This document shows, one piece after another, positions 15,929 through 27,100 of a DNA stretch of 64,000 nucleotides. The stretch is from Clostridium sp. Marseille-P2415 (GTDB taxonomy: Bacteria; Bacillota; Clostridia; Lachnospirales; Lachnospiraceae). The stretch covers positions 3,566,837 through 3,630,836 of the forward strand of contig NZ_LT732526.1 in NCBI RefSeq assembly GCF_900155545.1. The letters are read 5' to 3'. Numbering within the stretch: the stretch's first letter is position 1; each line of letters starts with the position of its first letter. The notes beneath the pieces were generated by a model that did not search any database, was not told the DNA's origin, and saw only the letters and a list, made by a program, of their open reading frames with translations. The translations under genes were made by a program, and so were the position numbers.

Positions 15929-17659
15929 ATGATAAGCACATTAAGAAAAATATATCGGTTCTCCGGAAAAACACAAGGGCTTTTGAAGGTTTCCATCTTG
16001 TTCTCAGTTTTACATTCAATTTTTGATATGATGTCTTTTGCAGCTTTGGCACTGACCTTTTCCGGAATAATAAGCGGATTTACCACGGCAAAAATTTGGA
16101 TGATTTTTGGAATTATGTTTTCCGGCATGATTTTTAAAATGATATGCAGTTACATCACGGATTTTTACAAAGTTAAAGTTGGTTACTTTATGTGTGCAGA
16201 AAAACGCATTCACATTGGTGACCGCATTAAATATATGCCAATGGGTTATTTCAGCGACCACAATCTTGGTAATCTTACTTCCGTTGTGACTACGGCCATG
16301 GGAGAAATTGAAAATAGCGCATCTATGGTGTTGGCCAATATATTAGGAGGTTATATTCACGCCGCCGTTATTACAGCTGTAATGCTTTGCGTTGATTGGC
16401 GGACCGGTTTAACAATCCTTTGCGGCATCTTGTTATTTACATGGTGCATCAGCAGTCTTCAGAAAAAGTCGGAAGCCGTTTCTCCTCAAAGGCAGGCGGC
16501 ACAGGAATTCCTTGTATCTAATGTGCTGGAATATGTACAGGGAATGCTGATTGTCAAATCTTTTAATCTGGGAAAGCGATCCAACAGCAAAATAAAACAG
16601 GCAATCACGGAAAGCAAGAATAAAAACTTGAAATTAGAGCGCTCATTTGTACCTTATAATATCCTTCAGCAAATGATTCTCTATGGAACCGGTGTCATCG
16701 TTCTTGCAGAGGCTCTGCTCTTTTATCTGAAGGGCACCATGGATTTGTCCGTTTGCCTGTTAATGGCAGTTGCTTCCTTTATGCTTTTCGGGCAGCTCCA
16801 ATCCGCAGGGAATACTTCGTCTTTACTGCGTTTACTGGATGCGTCTATTGACAGTGTGGAAGAAATCGACAAAACACCTGTTATAGACCAACACGGAAAA
16901 CCGCAGATTCCCGACAATTACCATATTGCCTTCAAAGATGTGTCCTTTTCTTATGGTGAGCATAAAATTTTGGAGCACGTCAGTTTTTCAATACCGGAAA
17001 AAACGACAACAGCTATCGTAGGACCTTCCGGTGCGGGTAAAAGCACCTTGTGCAATTTGATTGCCCGCTTTTGGGATGTTGATGGCGGTCAAATCACAAT
17101 TGGCGGTATTGATGTTCGTAACTATACATTGGACAGCTTGCTCACTAATATCAGTGAAGTCTTCCAGGAAGTCTATTTATTCGCAGACACAATTGAAAAC
17201 AACATTAAATTTGGAAACCCTGATGCTTCACACAAGGAAGTTGCCGCGGCAGCGAAAAAAGCATGCTGTCATGACTTTATTATGGGCTTGCCAGACGGTT
17301 ACCATACCATAATCGGTGAAGGAGGGGCCACGCTGTCCGGCGGAGAAAAGCAAAGAATTTCTATTGCCAGAGCCATTTTAAAAAATGCGCCCATCATAAT
17401 TTTGGACGAAGCTACATCCAGTGTTGACCCGGAGAATGAGAGCCTGCTGATGAATGCTATTACAAAATTGACGGAAAACAAAACTGTAATTATGATTGCT
17501 CATCGTTTGAAAACTGTCAGAAATGCAAATCAGATTTTTGTCTTATCTGAAGGAAATATTGTTCAAAGGGGTACCCATGAAGAATTATTGGCGCAACCGG
17601 GAATATATGCTGATTTTATTGGTGTACGAAAAAAAGCAATTGGGTGGAAGCTGAAATGA
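15929..17659 (+). CDS. half ABC transporter, membrane + ATPase fusion (YbtQ/IrtB-like)
   Basis: A 576-residue partner of the preceding protein with the same layout: a membrane domain (residues 10-300), then Walker A GPSGAGKST, Q-loop EVFQEVYLFADT, signature LSGGEKQR, Walker B IIILDEATSSVDPENE and switch His IAHRLK. Both ATP sites look intact on this side, with a canonical D-loop. GGAGG (inside the end of the previous gene) precedes the ATG. The downstream DtxR-like gene begins 97 bases later. Whether the pair imports a metal chelate or exports something cannot be decided from the sequence. Confidence 0.87.
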   Translation: MISTLRKIYRFSGKTQGLLKVSILFSVLHSIFDMMSFAALALTFSGIISGFTTAKIWMIFGIMFSGMIFKMICSYITDFYKVKVGYFMCAEKRIHIGDRIKYMPMGYFSDHNLGNLTSVVTTAMGEIENSASMVLANILGGYIHAAVITAVMLCVDWRTGLTILCGILLFTWCISSLQKKSEAVSPQRQAAQEFLVSNVLEYVQGMLIVKSFNLGKRSNSKIKQAITESKNKNLKLERSFVPYNILQQMILYGTGVIVLAEALLFYLKGTMDLSVCLLMAVASFMLFGQLQSAGNTSSLLRLLDASIDSVEEIDKTPVIDQHGKPQIPDNYHIAFKDVSFSYGEHKILEHVSFSIPEKTTTAIVGPSGAGKSTLCNLIARFWDVDGGQITIGGIDVRNYTLDSLLTNISEVFQEVYLFADTIENNIKFGNPDASHKEVAAAAKKACCHDFIMGLPDGYHTIIGEGGATLSGGEKQRISIARAILKNAPIIILDEATSSVDPENESLLMNAITKLTENKTVIMIAHRLKTVRNANQIFVLSEGNIVQRGTHEELLAQPGIYADFIGVRKKAIGWKLK

Positions 17660-17755
17660 GTAACACCTGTTACAAACAGGAAAGCATTCATGGAACTTAA
17701 GAACATTCTACTGACAAACTGACAGCATGCAGGCAAAATAGGAGGTGATTCTTTG

Positions 17756-18112
17756 ATGATTGGAAAATCTCTGGAAGATTATTTGAAAACAATTCTGATA
17801 CTGAAAGAAAAACTTGGCATTGTCCGGTCTGTGGATGTCGCCAGATATATGAATTTTTCAAAGGCAAGTGTCAGCCATGCGGTAAAACTCCTCAGACAAA
17901 AGGGATTGTTGGCCGTAGATGGTGAATGGAATTTACGGCATGAATGTTTTGCGGAAATCCTCACATCACTGGGAGTAGATGAAAAGACCGCAGAGCAGGA
18001 TGCCTGTCAGATTGAGCATATCGTTAGTAATCAAACTTTTGAAAAAGTAAGAAGTGCATATTTGGCTCAAAATCCTGAAACAGGTCTCTGTCTTTTTCGG
18101 AATCTCAAATAA
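17756..18112 (+). CDS. shortened DtxR-family regulator-like protein
   Basis: A 118-residue protein with a DtxR winged helix (LEDYLKTILILKEKLGIVRS, VDVARYMNFSKASVSHAVKL) and a metal-ligand helix with DACQIEH. Compared with its paralogue at 6105-6524, it is 14 residues shorter between the wing's Gly-Glu and the DAC motif. The end of the wing and the start of the linker helix are lost in frame (GEWNLRHECF). The ligand-type residues Cys, Glu and His remain, so it may still bind metal while DNA binding or dimer geometry is altered. A strong GGAGGTG lies 8 bases before ATG 17756 (a TTG at 17753 is also possible). It ends the transport island and is probably co-transcribed with it. Confidence 0.75.
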   Translation: MIGKSLEDYLKTILILKEKLGIVRSVDVARYMNFSKASVSHAVKLLRQKGLLAVDGEWNLRHECFAEILTSLGVDEKTAEQDACQIEHIVSNQTFEKVRSAYLAQNPETGLCLFRNLK

Positions 18113-18386
18113 CAACCTGTCCAAAGACACAGGGTCTAAGGCGCTTTCCGGCGCTATGAGAGCCTGGCTGTCTAAACCACTCAGGGTCTGCCTTCTCCAC
18201 AAGAGGGTAGGCCGAACTGATACATAACTGCTAATGGAAATCGTCAGGTCTATCCAATCCGTTAATTAAGAATGATTTTATTAGCAGATAGATTTTCAGT
18301 CTTTAGCAGTTCACCTGGAATTTACACAAGGTTCACTTTTCATAATGTATTAGCATATTAGCAAAACCAGAGGTAACACGGAAAAT
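18113..18386. other. gene-free stretch with several inverted repeats, possible structured RNA
   Basis: No coding frame is seen. The first half (18113-18220) is GC-richer than its surroundings. It can form CCTGT/ACAGG (18116-18133), GCGC/GCGC and GCCT-CTC/GAG-AGGC hairpins. Further on, AACTGCTAA (18226-18234) pairs with TTAGCAGTT (18303-18311). The motif TTAGCA recurs near 18281, 18304, 18350 and 18357. It matches no riboswitch or RNA family I can name. It could be a 3' UTR structure, a small RNA or a remnant. Confidence 0.35.
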
Positions 18387-18424
18387 AAAAAAAGCCAAAA
18401 ACCCGGCAAAATCAGGTTTTTGGC
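18387..18424 (-). terminator. terminator of the tRNA transcript
   Basis: On the minus strand GCCAAAAACC and GGTTTTTGGC form a 10-bp stem followed by a run of seven T. It lies 12 bases beyond the 3' end of the tRNA. Confidence 0.85.
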
Positions 18425-18435
18425 ATTATTTCCAG

Positions 18436-18509
18436 CGTTCCCGAGGTGATTTGAACACCCGACCTACCGCTTAGGAGGCGGTCGCTCTATCCAGCTGAGC
18501 TACGGAAAC
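18436..18509 (-). tRNA. tRNA-Arg, anticodon CCT
   Basis: A complete 74-base cloverleaf on the minus strand. The acceptor GTTTCCG pairs with CGGGAAC (one T-G pair), the D arm contains GCTCAGCTGGATAGAGC, the anticodon stem is ACCGC/GCGGT around the loop CTCCTAA (anticodon CCT at 18473-18475), and the T arm is GGGTG-TTCAAAT-CACCT. CCA is not encoded, so it must be added after transcription. It reads AGG codons. It has its own promoter and terminator and is not visibly disrupted by an integrated element. Confidence 0.95.
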
Positions 18510-18551
18510 ATGGCTGTGCTGCAACAAACATTGTAACACAGTCCGTTTACT

Positions 18552-18580
18552 ATTATATTCACAATTACCCTTTTCGTCAA
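18552..18580 (-). promoter_or_regulatory. promoter of tRNA-Arg: TTGACG-17-TATAAT
   Basis: On the minus strand TTGACG (18575-18580) and a perfect TATAAT (18552-18557) are separated by 17 bases. The predicted start lies about 35 bases before the tRNA 5' end. Confidence 0.8.
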
Positions 18581-18605
18581 GACAAAACTTATATTTATTC
18601 CGCCT

Positions 18606-19493
18606 TTATTCCATCGGCTCTGCGAAATTCACGGTTCCCTGCATCCAGATCTGTCCCTTAAACCGGCGCCCGATCTCAGGAGTTCCCACCAGATCCTTTT
18701 TGGCAATTCCCACATGGAAAATCAAATCACTGCATTCCAGTGTAAAATCATAAACCTCTTCTTCCGTGATCTGATTTTTTTTCTCATCGATCTTGATGAT
18801 CTCACCGATAATGGAGTACTGGTCACATTCCACGCCGCAAGGCATAAAACAGGAATCAATAATGGAATACAGATCCTCTTTCATCACCCTTCTGGAAGCC
18901 TGGGAATATAAATCGATATCTTCGATCGTCAGGGTTTCCATAGCGTCTTCATCGCCGTTCTTTGCCGCTTCCAAAAGCGTGTTGCGGTCTTTTGCCGCCA
19001 CTCTGGCCTTTTCCCTCTGCTTCTCCGTTTTCTGGATGGGAAGAAGGATCTTTCCGCTTACCGCCAGGCCGGACAGACATGAATCCCTGTTATCCAGCGG
19101 ATGATGATCTATCATCCGTTCCCTGCATTCAAAGGAATTGTCTATATAAAAGATCAGGGAAATCCCCACTTTATATTCATCCAAAAGGCCGGCATAGGTT
19201 TCCCGCTCCGTGTGGCGCTGGATGGAACAGGACACATCTGATGTCATGTCATTGCTTTTCAAATACGGATAATAATAGCTTCTTTGAAAGTTACCTTCCC
19301 GGTCCATCTCTCCAAAAATGGCAATTCCCATACCCGGGGCCACTTCCTTACGAAGCTCACAGAGATTGGACTCCTCATCAATCTGTATCCGTTTCATGCC
19401 GGATAAATCTTCGCAGAGCTTATCCAATAATTTCTCTATGTCCCTGTCTTTTTGATAAAGACTGAAACCAATGGTTCTTAAGAATTTGTGCAT
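18606..19493 (-). CDS. DUF3881 family protein
   Basis: A 295-residue soluble protein of the DUF3881 type found in Lachnospiraceae and relatives; function unknown. The start MHKFLRTIGFSLY at 19493 is the family's conserved N-terminus and has AGGTGA 8 bases upstream. The frame is open to 19568, but that extension is not protein-like. The C-terminal third contains a small beta domain (YSIIGEIIKIDEKKNQITEE then GRRFKGQIWMQGTVNF) reminiscent of an OB-like fold. No signal peptide or membrane segment is seen. It stands alone between tRNA-Arg and gdhA on the same strand. Confidence 0.8.
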   Translation of the reverse strand: MHKFLRTIGFSLYQKDRDIEKLLDKLCEDLSGMKRIQIDEESNLCELRKEVAPGMGIAIFGEMDREGNFQRSYYYPYLKSNDMTSDVSCSIQRHTERETYAGLLDEYKVGISLIFYIDNSFECRERMIDHHPLDNRDSCLSGLAVSGKILLPIQKTEKQREKARVAAKDRNTLLEAAKNGDEDAMETLTIEDIDLYSQASRRVMKEDLYSIIDSCFMPCGVECDQYSIIGEIIKIDEKKNQITEEEVYDFTLECSDLIFHVGIAKKDLVGTPEIGRRFKGQIWMQGTVNFAEPME

Positions 19494-19627
19494 AGAATCA
19501 TCACCTGCTTTCTGTTTTTCTAAGATAATTTTCAGGAAAACAATAAGGCGAAGAATACTCCGCCTCAAGCCTTATCGCTTATTATATACCATAAACGCAG
19601 ATAATGCCAGTAAAATTTTTGTATTTT

Positions 19628-19669
19628 AAAAAATGAGGTCCGCCCCTTCCTCTCAAAGGTTCGAACCTC
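19628..19669 (-). terminator. probable terminator after gdhA
   Basis: On the minus strand GAGGT and ACCTC, with an internal self-complementary GGTTCGAACC, are followed by ATTTTTT. It lies just after the gdhA stop. The stem is short, so confidence is moderate. Confidence 0.5.
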
Positions 19670-19675
19670 TATTTT

Positions 19676-21025
<1,350 letters not shown>

Positions 21026-21076
21026 TTAGATTATTTTATACACACTTCCATTAATAATATTAAGTTACGTAAAAAT

Positions 21077-21116
21077 GGCAAAAAGGGGCCAGAACTCCCT
21101 CAAGTTCCGGCCCCAT
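21077..21116 (-). terminator. terminator of the giant surface-protein gene
   Basis: GGGGCC (21085-21090) pairs with GGCCCC (21109-21114), extended inward by GAACT/AGTTC. On the minus strand the stem is followed by TTTTT. It lies 75 bases after the stop of the adhesin gene and also marks the region upstream of gdhA. Confidence 0.8.
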
Positions 21117-21190
21117 TGCCTTCGCATAACCTGTAAAAAATTATAACAAGTTAATTTAATAAAGTCAATAAACGGTTTTACTTTATTTTA

Positions 21191-24100
21191 TTAATTTTCC
21201 TTTTTCTTTTTGCTAAGTGCCGCATAAAGAGCCATCATGAATCCGGATAATGCTACCATCACCTTTCCGGCGGCATTTTTCCGTTCGCCCGTCTTAGGCA
21301 GATTGGCAAGCGGTACGTTTCCGTCGTCAATATTCAGTAGATCAACGGATCCGTCGCCTGGCAGACCGGCAAGAGGCACCTGGTCCGGTATAATCGTCAC
21401 AACACCGGGACCGTTTGAAGGATCTCCACCGGAAGAACCTCCCGGGGAACGTCCGCCGCCGCTGTCTCCCCCGCTGTTCCTTATTTTCTCATCCTGTATG
21501 GTAATGGTGAAGCTGTTGATTCCATCCAGAGTTACAGGCGGGATGTGATCGTTAATATAATATCCGGACGGAGCCTTTGTCTCAATGAAGGTATAGGTAT
21601 CCTTCGGCAGTCTCTTAATGATAAACTGTCCGTCGCTGTCAGTTACAAACGTTCCGGCGGACGCCTTCTCGTCTGTATATCCGTCAAAGGAACCACCATT
21701 CAATTTTACGTATCTGCCATCCGAAGCTTTCAGGATAAACCCGGCACCGCCAAGCTTTGTATCCGCATAGACCGCATTGGTCTTTATTACGGTGATCTTT
21801 GAAGGCATATTGGCAATTGCGCCGTTGGTCTTTGTAAATAACACAGGTGCAGTATGCCGGATCACCTTACTTGTTTCATTGACGGTAAACTCTGCGGTCC
21901 ATGGTTCGCTGCCCAGGATATACCCATCCGGCGCTTTTGTCTCTGTCAGCCGGTAGGTTCCATAGGGCAGGTTTGTAATGACTCCCCTTCCGCTCAGCAC
22001 AAAGGTTATGGTATTTCCGGCCACATCCCCTGTCGTCCAGGAAGCGCCCTCTGACGCTGCCTGATAGCGGTAACTGTCCCAGGCTCCCGGAACCAGGGTT
22101 GAAAGGTTCGTAAGCGTGAATTCTGCTCCGTTAAGCCTCTTATCCGTGTTTTCGCTGTCTACCTTCTCCAGTTCCAGATTTCCGGTACTGATCTTATTGG
22201 TTATTGTCAGGGTTACAGATGAGTCTTTTGAAACAGCAGCCGCGCCGCTGTTATCCTTTAAGATGCTTCCATTGCCTTCCTCATCAATTCTGATATAGAA
22301 TGGACCAATGGGATCATACCGGCCGGAAGAAATCTCCCTTATCCGGTAATCGCCGTGTTTTAAGCCCAGAAGAATCAGTCCGTCGCCGTCAGTCGTAAAT
22401 AACCCAGTGTCAGATTCTGCACTCGCGTTAAACCGGCCAGCCCCAAAAACGGATAAAATACCCTCCTCTTCATACCGGCCCGGACCCAATATTTCGAACT
22501 GCATTCCGCTGATGCTGCGTCCAAGATCATCCACTTTCTTAAGCCGGAGTTCAAACTGTGCCCGCTCGTTGACAACCTGATTGCCGTTGCCAAGGTCAGC
22601 CGCCTTTTGATCCTCTGTAATGGTAAAGGTAAACTCAGCCTTTCCATTCAGGCTTAAATATCCTTTTGGTGCGTTCTCTTCCTTAAGCGTATAGGTTCCG
22701 TATGGGAGCCCTTCCATGCTTACATGACCGTTTACCGCCGTAAAGCGGATAACACTGGCCTCCGTCTCAACGCCGCTGATCCCCATTGCCTCCAGCTCTT
22801 CCTGGCTCCTCTGAACCAGATTTGCTGCAAAATGATCAAAGGCACCGTCTACCTCCGTTTCCTTCCCTGTCAGAGAAAACCGGGCCGACGCAAGGGCTTC
22901 TCCTGTTAAGCGGTCAACTTTATCAAATACCAGAGAACCGGTTCCATAGTCATTGGTTATAAAATCACTGCCATCTGCCCGGACCGTAAAGACCTGGCTG
23001 TCATCCTTTAATGTCACTTCGTATACTCTGTCACTTGCCTCATAACCTGCAGGAGCCTTCTGCTCCTTCACATAATAGGTCCCCAGAGGAAGCATTTCTG
23101 ATTCCCCAAAGCCGTCGTTTCCAGTTGTCATAGTTCCTGCAAGTGCTGTCAGACCCTCATCGGAGTAAATCCCGAATACTGCTCCGCCCAGCTTCCTTTC
23201 ATGATCGTGGGACGCAACCTTGTTGATACGTATTTGGGCCCTGTTCCTCACATCATATACGATTACAGTCTCTGTATTGCCTGACTGCAGTACCGTGACC
23301 GGCTGATCTGCAGATACTGCATAGTTGGCAGGCGCTTCGATTTCCTTCAAAATATAGTTTCCTGCCGGCAGGCGTTTTATGGTAACCCTGCCGTCGTTTC
23401 CGGTTGTGAACCTGGAACCATCCAATTCGCTGTCGTTAAACCCGCTGTAAGAATGATCTTCATTCAGGCTGACATATTTTCCATCTGCATTCATTAATAC
23501 AAATACAGCACCGGACAGCACCTCATCCGTCACCTTATCCCGTTTTTCAATGTTCAGTTCATGAGGAATATTAACCACTGCATCGTTTCCTGTCAGACGG
23601 ATCCCTTCATCGCTTTCAATATTAAACTCCCTGGTCCATTCACTTCCGCTGCTGAACAGATATCCTTCCGGCGCCTTAATTTCCTTCAGCGTATAGCTGC
23701 CGTATGGAATCTGTGTCAAAAGTCCTGTCTTTGAATCTGAACTTCCATCCACCTGGAACCGGATCCAGAGCCTTCCGCCGTCGTTTCCTGCCGATACACC
23801 GGAAACGCCCAGCCCGGTAACATGTTTCTGGTAAGCAGCGAACGCCCCTTCGATCACAGAGGTTCCGCTGAGCTCAAACTGAGCTCCCGCGATGGCTTCT
23901 CTGCTCTCACGGTCGACCTTCTCAATGGAAAGCTCTCCCGTCCTGACCTCATTTGTCACTGCCACGTTGATCTGCTTCTGGTCCGCGCTGTTTAACGTAA
24001 GCTCGCTGCGGTCTTCGGCATCCAACAGGGATACCGTTCCATTCGCATCAATTCTCACGTAAAATGGCTCAACCGTCTCATACCCCGCTGCATCCGACTC

Positions 24101-27100
24101 TTCGATCCTGTAATCCCCATAAGGCAGATTCCAGGTAACGAGGCCCTCTGCATTGGTTTCTTTCACTTCATATCCGTTCCCGGACGGATCGTTTAACTTA
24201 AATTTCGTTTTGCCAAACGGGATCCAGGAACTGTTCCCATACTTTCCGGGACCGTAAATGGCGAACTTTATTCCGGATACCTTATCATTTCCGGCATTAT
24301 CTGCCTTCTTAAGGCTTAAGCCGTACTCTGTCCTGGTATTCTTAATGATGTTTCCTTCATGGTCCGCAAGCACTGCCTTCTGTCCGTCGGTTTCAATGTG
24401 AAATGTCATATCCGCCGGCTTCTTTGTGATATCATATCCATCCGGCACCCGGATCTCCGACAGGGTGTAGCTTCCAAATGGAATTCCTGTCAGTGTTACC
24501 TTGCCTGATGCCACTTCAAAATCGACTGAGCTGTCTGTGGCCTCTACCTCAGCCACTCCCATGGAGTCCGGATCAGCTTTCATAGCTGCCGTAAATGCTT
24601 TCCATGCATCTTCTACCACCGTACCGTTTTTCTCGATCCGGAATGCTGCTCCGGCCAGCTCTTTACCAGTCAGTCCGTCTTCCTTCGTAAACTCCAGCAT
24701 TCCCGACACATAGCTGTTCTGAACCGTTATGGTGCTCGGTACCGCATTCTCAGCCGTTTTAAACTCCTTGCTGGGCAATACCCAGGCCTTCTGACCGTTC
24801 ACCTGATAGGATTCCATGACACTCATATCCCCGGTCCTTGCATCAGCGATCTGATATCCGGCGGGAGCACCATCCTCTACAATGATGTAATTCCGATAAT
24901 ACAGGAGTTCCCCGGCATTCCATACTGCCTCACCGTCTGACAGGACAGTACTTCCCTCAGCCGCCGGAGCACCAAGAATGCTTGCGTCCGTAATTCCGGT
25001 TTCACGAAATGTTTTCATTTCTTCGTTGGTAAACGGGCCATATGCTCTAAAGTGAGCGCCCTCCACAGGGTTACCGGCTTGGTTGATCTTTTTAATTGTT
25101 ACATTTCTGTACGGTACGAAACCAATGTCCTTTGTCTTGTCATAGTCATCTCCTGCCGACCACAGGAAGAAATCTTCAGAGGCATAAGAGCCCTTGACTT
25201 CGTTAAAGTTGCTGTCAAGGCTTTCCCCGTAATTGCTGCCCCCTGCTGCCAGAGTCTGAGGCAGCCTGGATCTTCCGGCTTCCTGATTTACCCCTGTTGC
25301 AAGCATAACAGGCTTCGCCAGCTTAAGCACCAGATCCTCATATCCTTCCGGCATGGTGCCGGTGGTCACATAAATCCGGTAATGGGCAGGATCTTCCCCT
25401 TTCAGCTTCGAAGGGATCAGCGATTGACCGCTGTACCAGCTGTCTTCCTGCTCTTTGGTGAATTCGGATCCGGTTATTCCGAACGGCTTAGCCGGGGTCA
25501 GCCCATCAAATAAGAATCTGGCATCGCTTAACCCTGCCGTACCTGCCGCTTCATCGTCACCGCTCTTACTGTACTTTAGCAGGCTGACGTTAAAATAACC
25601 GGATTGAAGCACCGGAAGCAAATCAGTCAGCAGATGATCCTTCTCAATACTTTCATCCTGTATTCCGTTGTTATTATCGTCGATCCAGATCCGTCCTGAT
25701 ACCTTTACATTGCCAGGAACCAGAACTACCTGAACCGCATTGCTGGTTTGAACCTGTGAAAATTTGGTGTCAGAAGTCTCTGATAAGTTTTTCTTATAGC
25801 TGTAGGAGGTTGCAAAATCGTTTACCGCATACCCATAAGCTTCCTCATCCAGTTCCTTCATTGTGGTATACGGAACCGCCGCCTTATAAGTCACCACCAG
25901 GTTCTCGCCCGGAGCCAGATAGAACCCGGGATCCGTGATTTTAATGCGGATGGCCGTCGGATCACTGATACCGCCGTTCCAGAATCCATCGCTGTTATCA
26001 TTCAGCATGGAGTCCCTGCCCGCTCTTGTTGTTTCTTTGTTCTGAAACGCCTCGCCGGAGTAAGTCACCTGATAGTCAAAGCCCCGGACCTTTCGTCCCG
26101 CCGTGTTATCTGTCCTGTTCTCAATGGCGATCGACTGGATATTCTCATATCCCAGCCGGTAATCACTGAGCCGTTCAAAATTGCCGGTACTGTAATCTCC
26201 CTTGACCGGAAGGATATCCATGAGCTGCAGCTGGGTCACAAAATCCGTGGCAGAAGCATTGTTCACAGTAAGCCGGTATAATACGGTACCGTCATAATCG
26301 GTCATATCCCCATCTTCCGCGCTCTTTGCTACCTTGCCCACCGTTGTTCCGGATACAAATCTCGTGTCTAAGTTCCCCTTTACCTCCTTATGGAGAATCA
26401 GCCCGGTTCCGGTGCTCATGGTGTTTTCGGCGGAGTCCGAGGCATACCCGTAGGTGCGGTATTTTTCATCCGGCAGCTGCACATCCTTTGGTAAGTCCGC
26501 GCTGGGCCATTTGCTTCCGGTCAAGGTCTCAATCATAAAGGAAGCACCTGTCTGGTTTAAGGAAAATGCAGGCTGCAGAACATCACTTGTAACGTAGAGC
26601 TCATTGAGAATATTCTTTCCATAATTGATAATGCTCCCGGCAATCTGCGATTTTACCTGGACCGTTACGGATTCCCCCTTCTTTAACTCCCCATCCAGCT
26701 GAATGAACAGAGTCTCCTGACCGGTTTTCGCATCAACCTTTCTGATGGTTTTTTCAATCGTAACTCCTTTCGGTCCATCCTTTAACTCAACGGCCTTTAA
26801 CAGGCGGTTTTCTCCGTTGGATTCTCCGGAAACGGTAACTCCAGGCGGAACATGGTCAATGAGGACCGGCCTTCTCATCGGTACAATGCCGGAATCGTCA
26901 CTTGTGGTAGCGTTCTTTACATAAAGCGTATATGTCAGGGTATCATCCGGCTGTATGCTTCTGACCGGATCAACGCTCTTTTTTACCGAGATAACCGGCG
27001 CCTGGCTCTGAACAACCTGGAGGTCGCAGTCCTTCCTTGCCTCACTCGTTTCCTGACCCTGGGTCAGTGTTCCGTTCCAATCCCATTTCCTGAAGTACAT

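Noticed and set aside
18113-18260. Riboswitch reading of the gap, prompted by GTCCAAAGAC resembling part of the magnesium M-box
   Set aside because: The other conserved M-box segments are missing and the stretch follows, rather than precedes, a gene on the plus strand.
19650-19672. GGTTCGAACC, resembling a tRNA T-arm
   Set aside because: No cloverleaf surrounds it; it forms part of the hairpin after gdhA.
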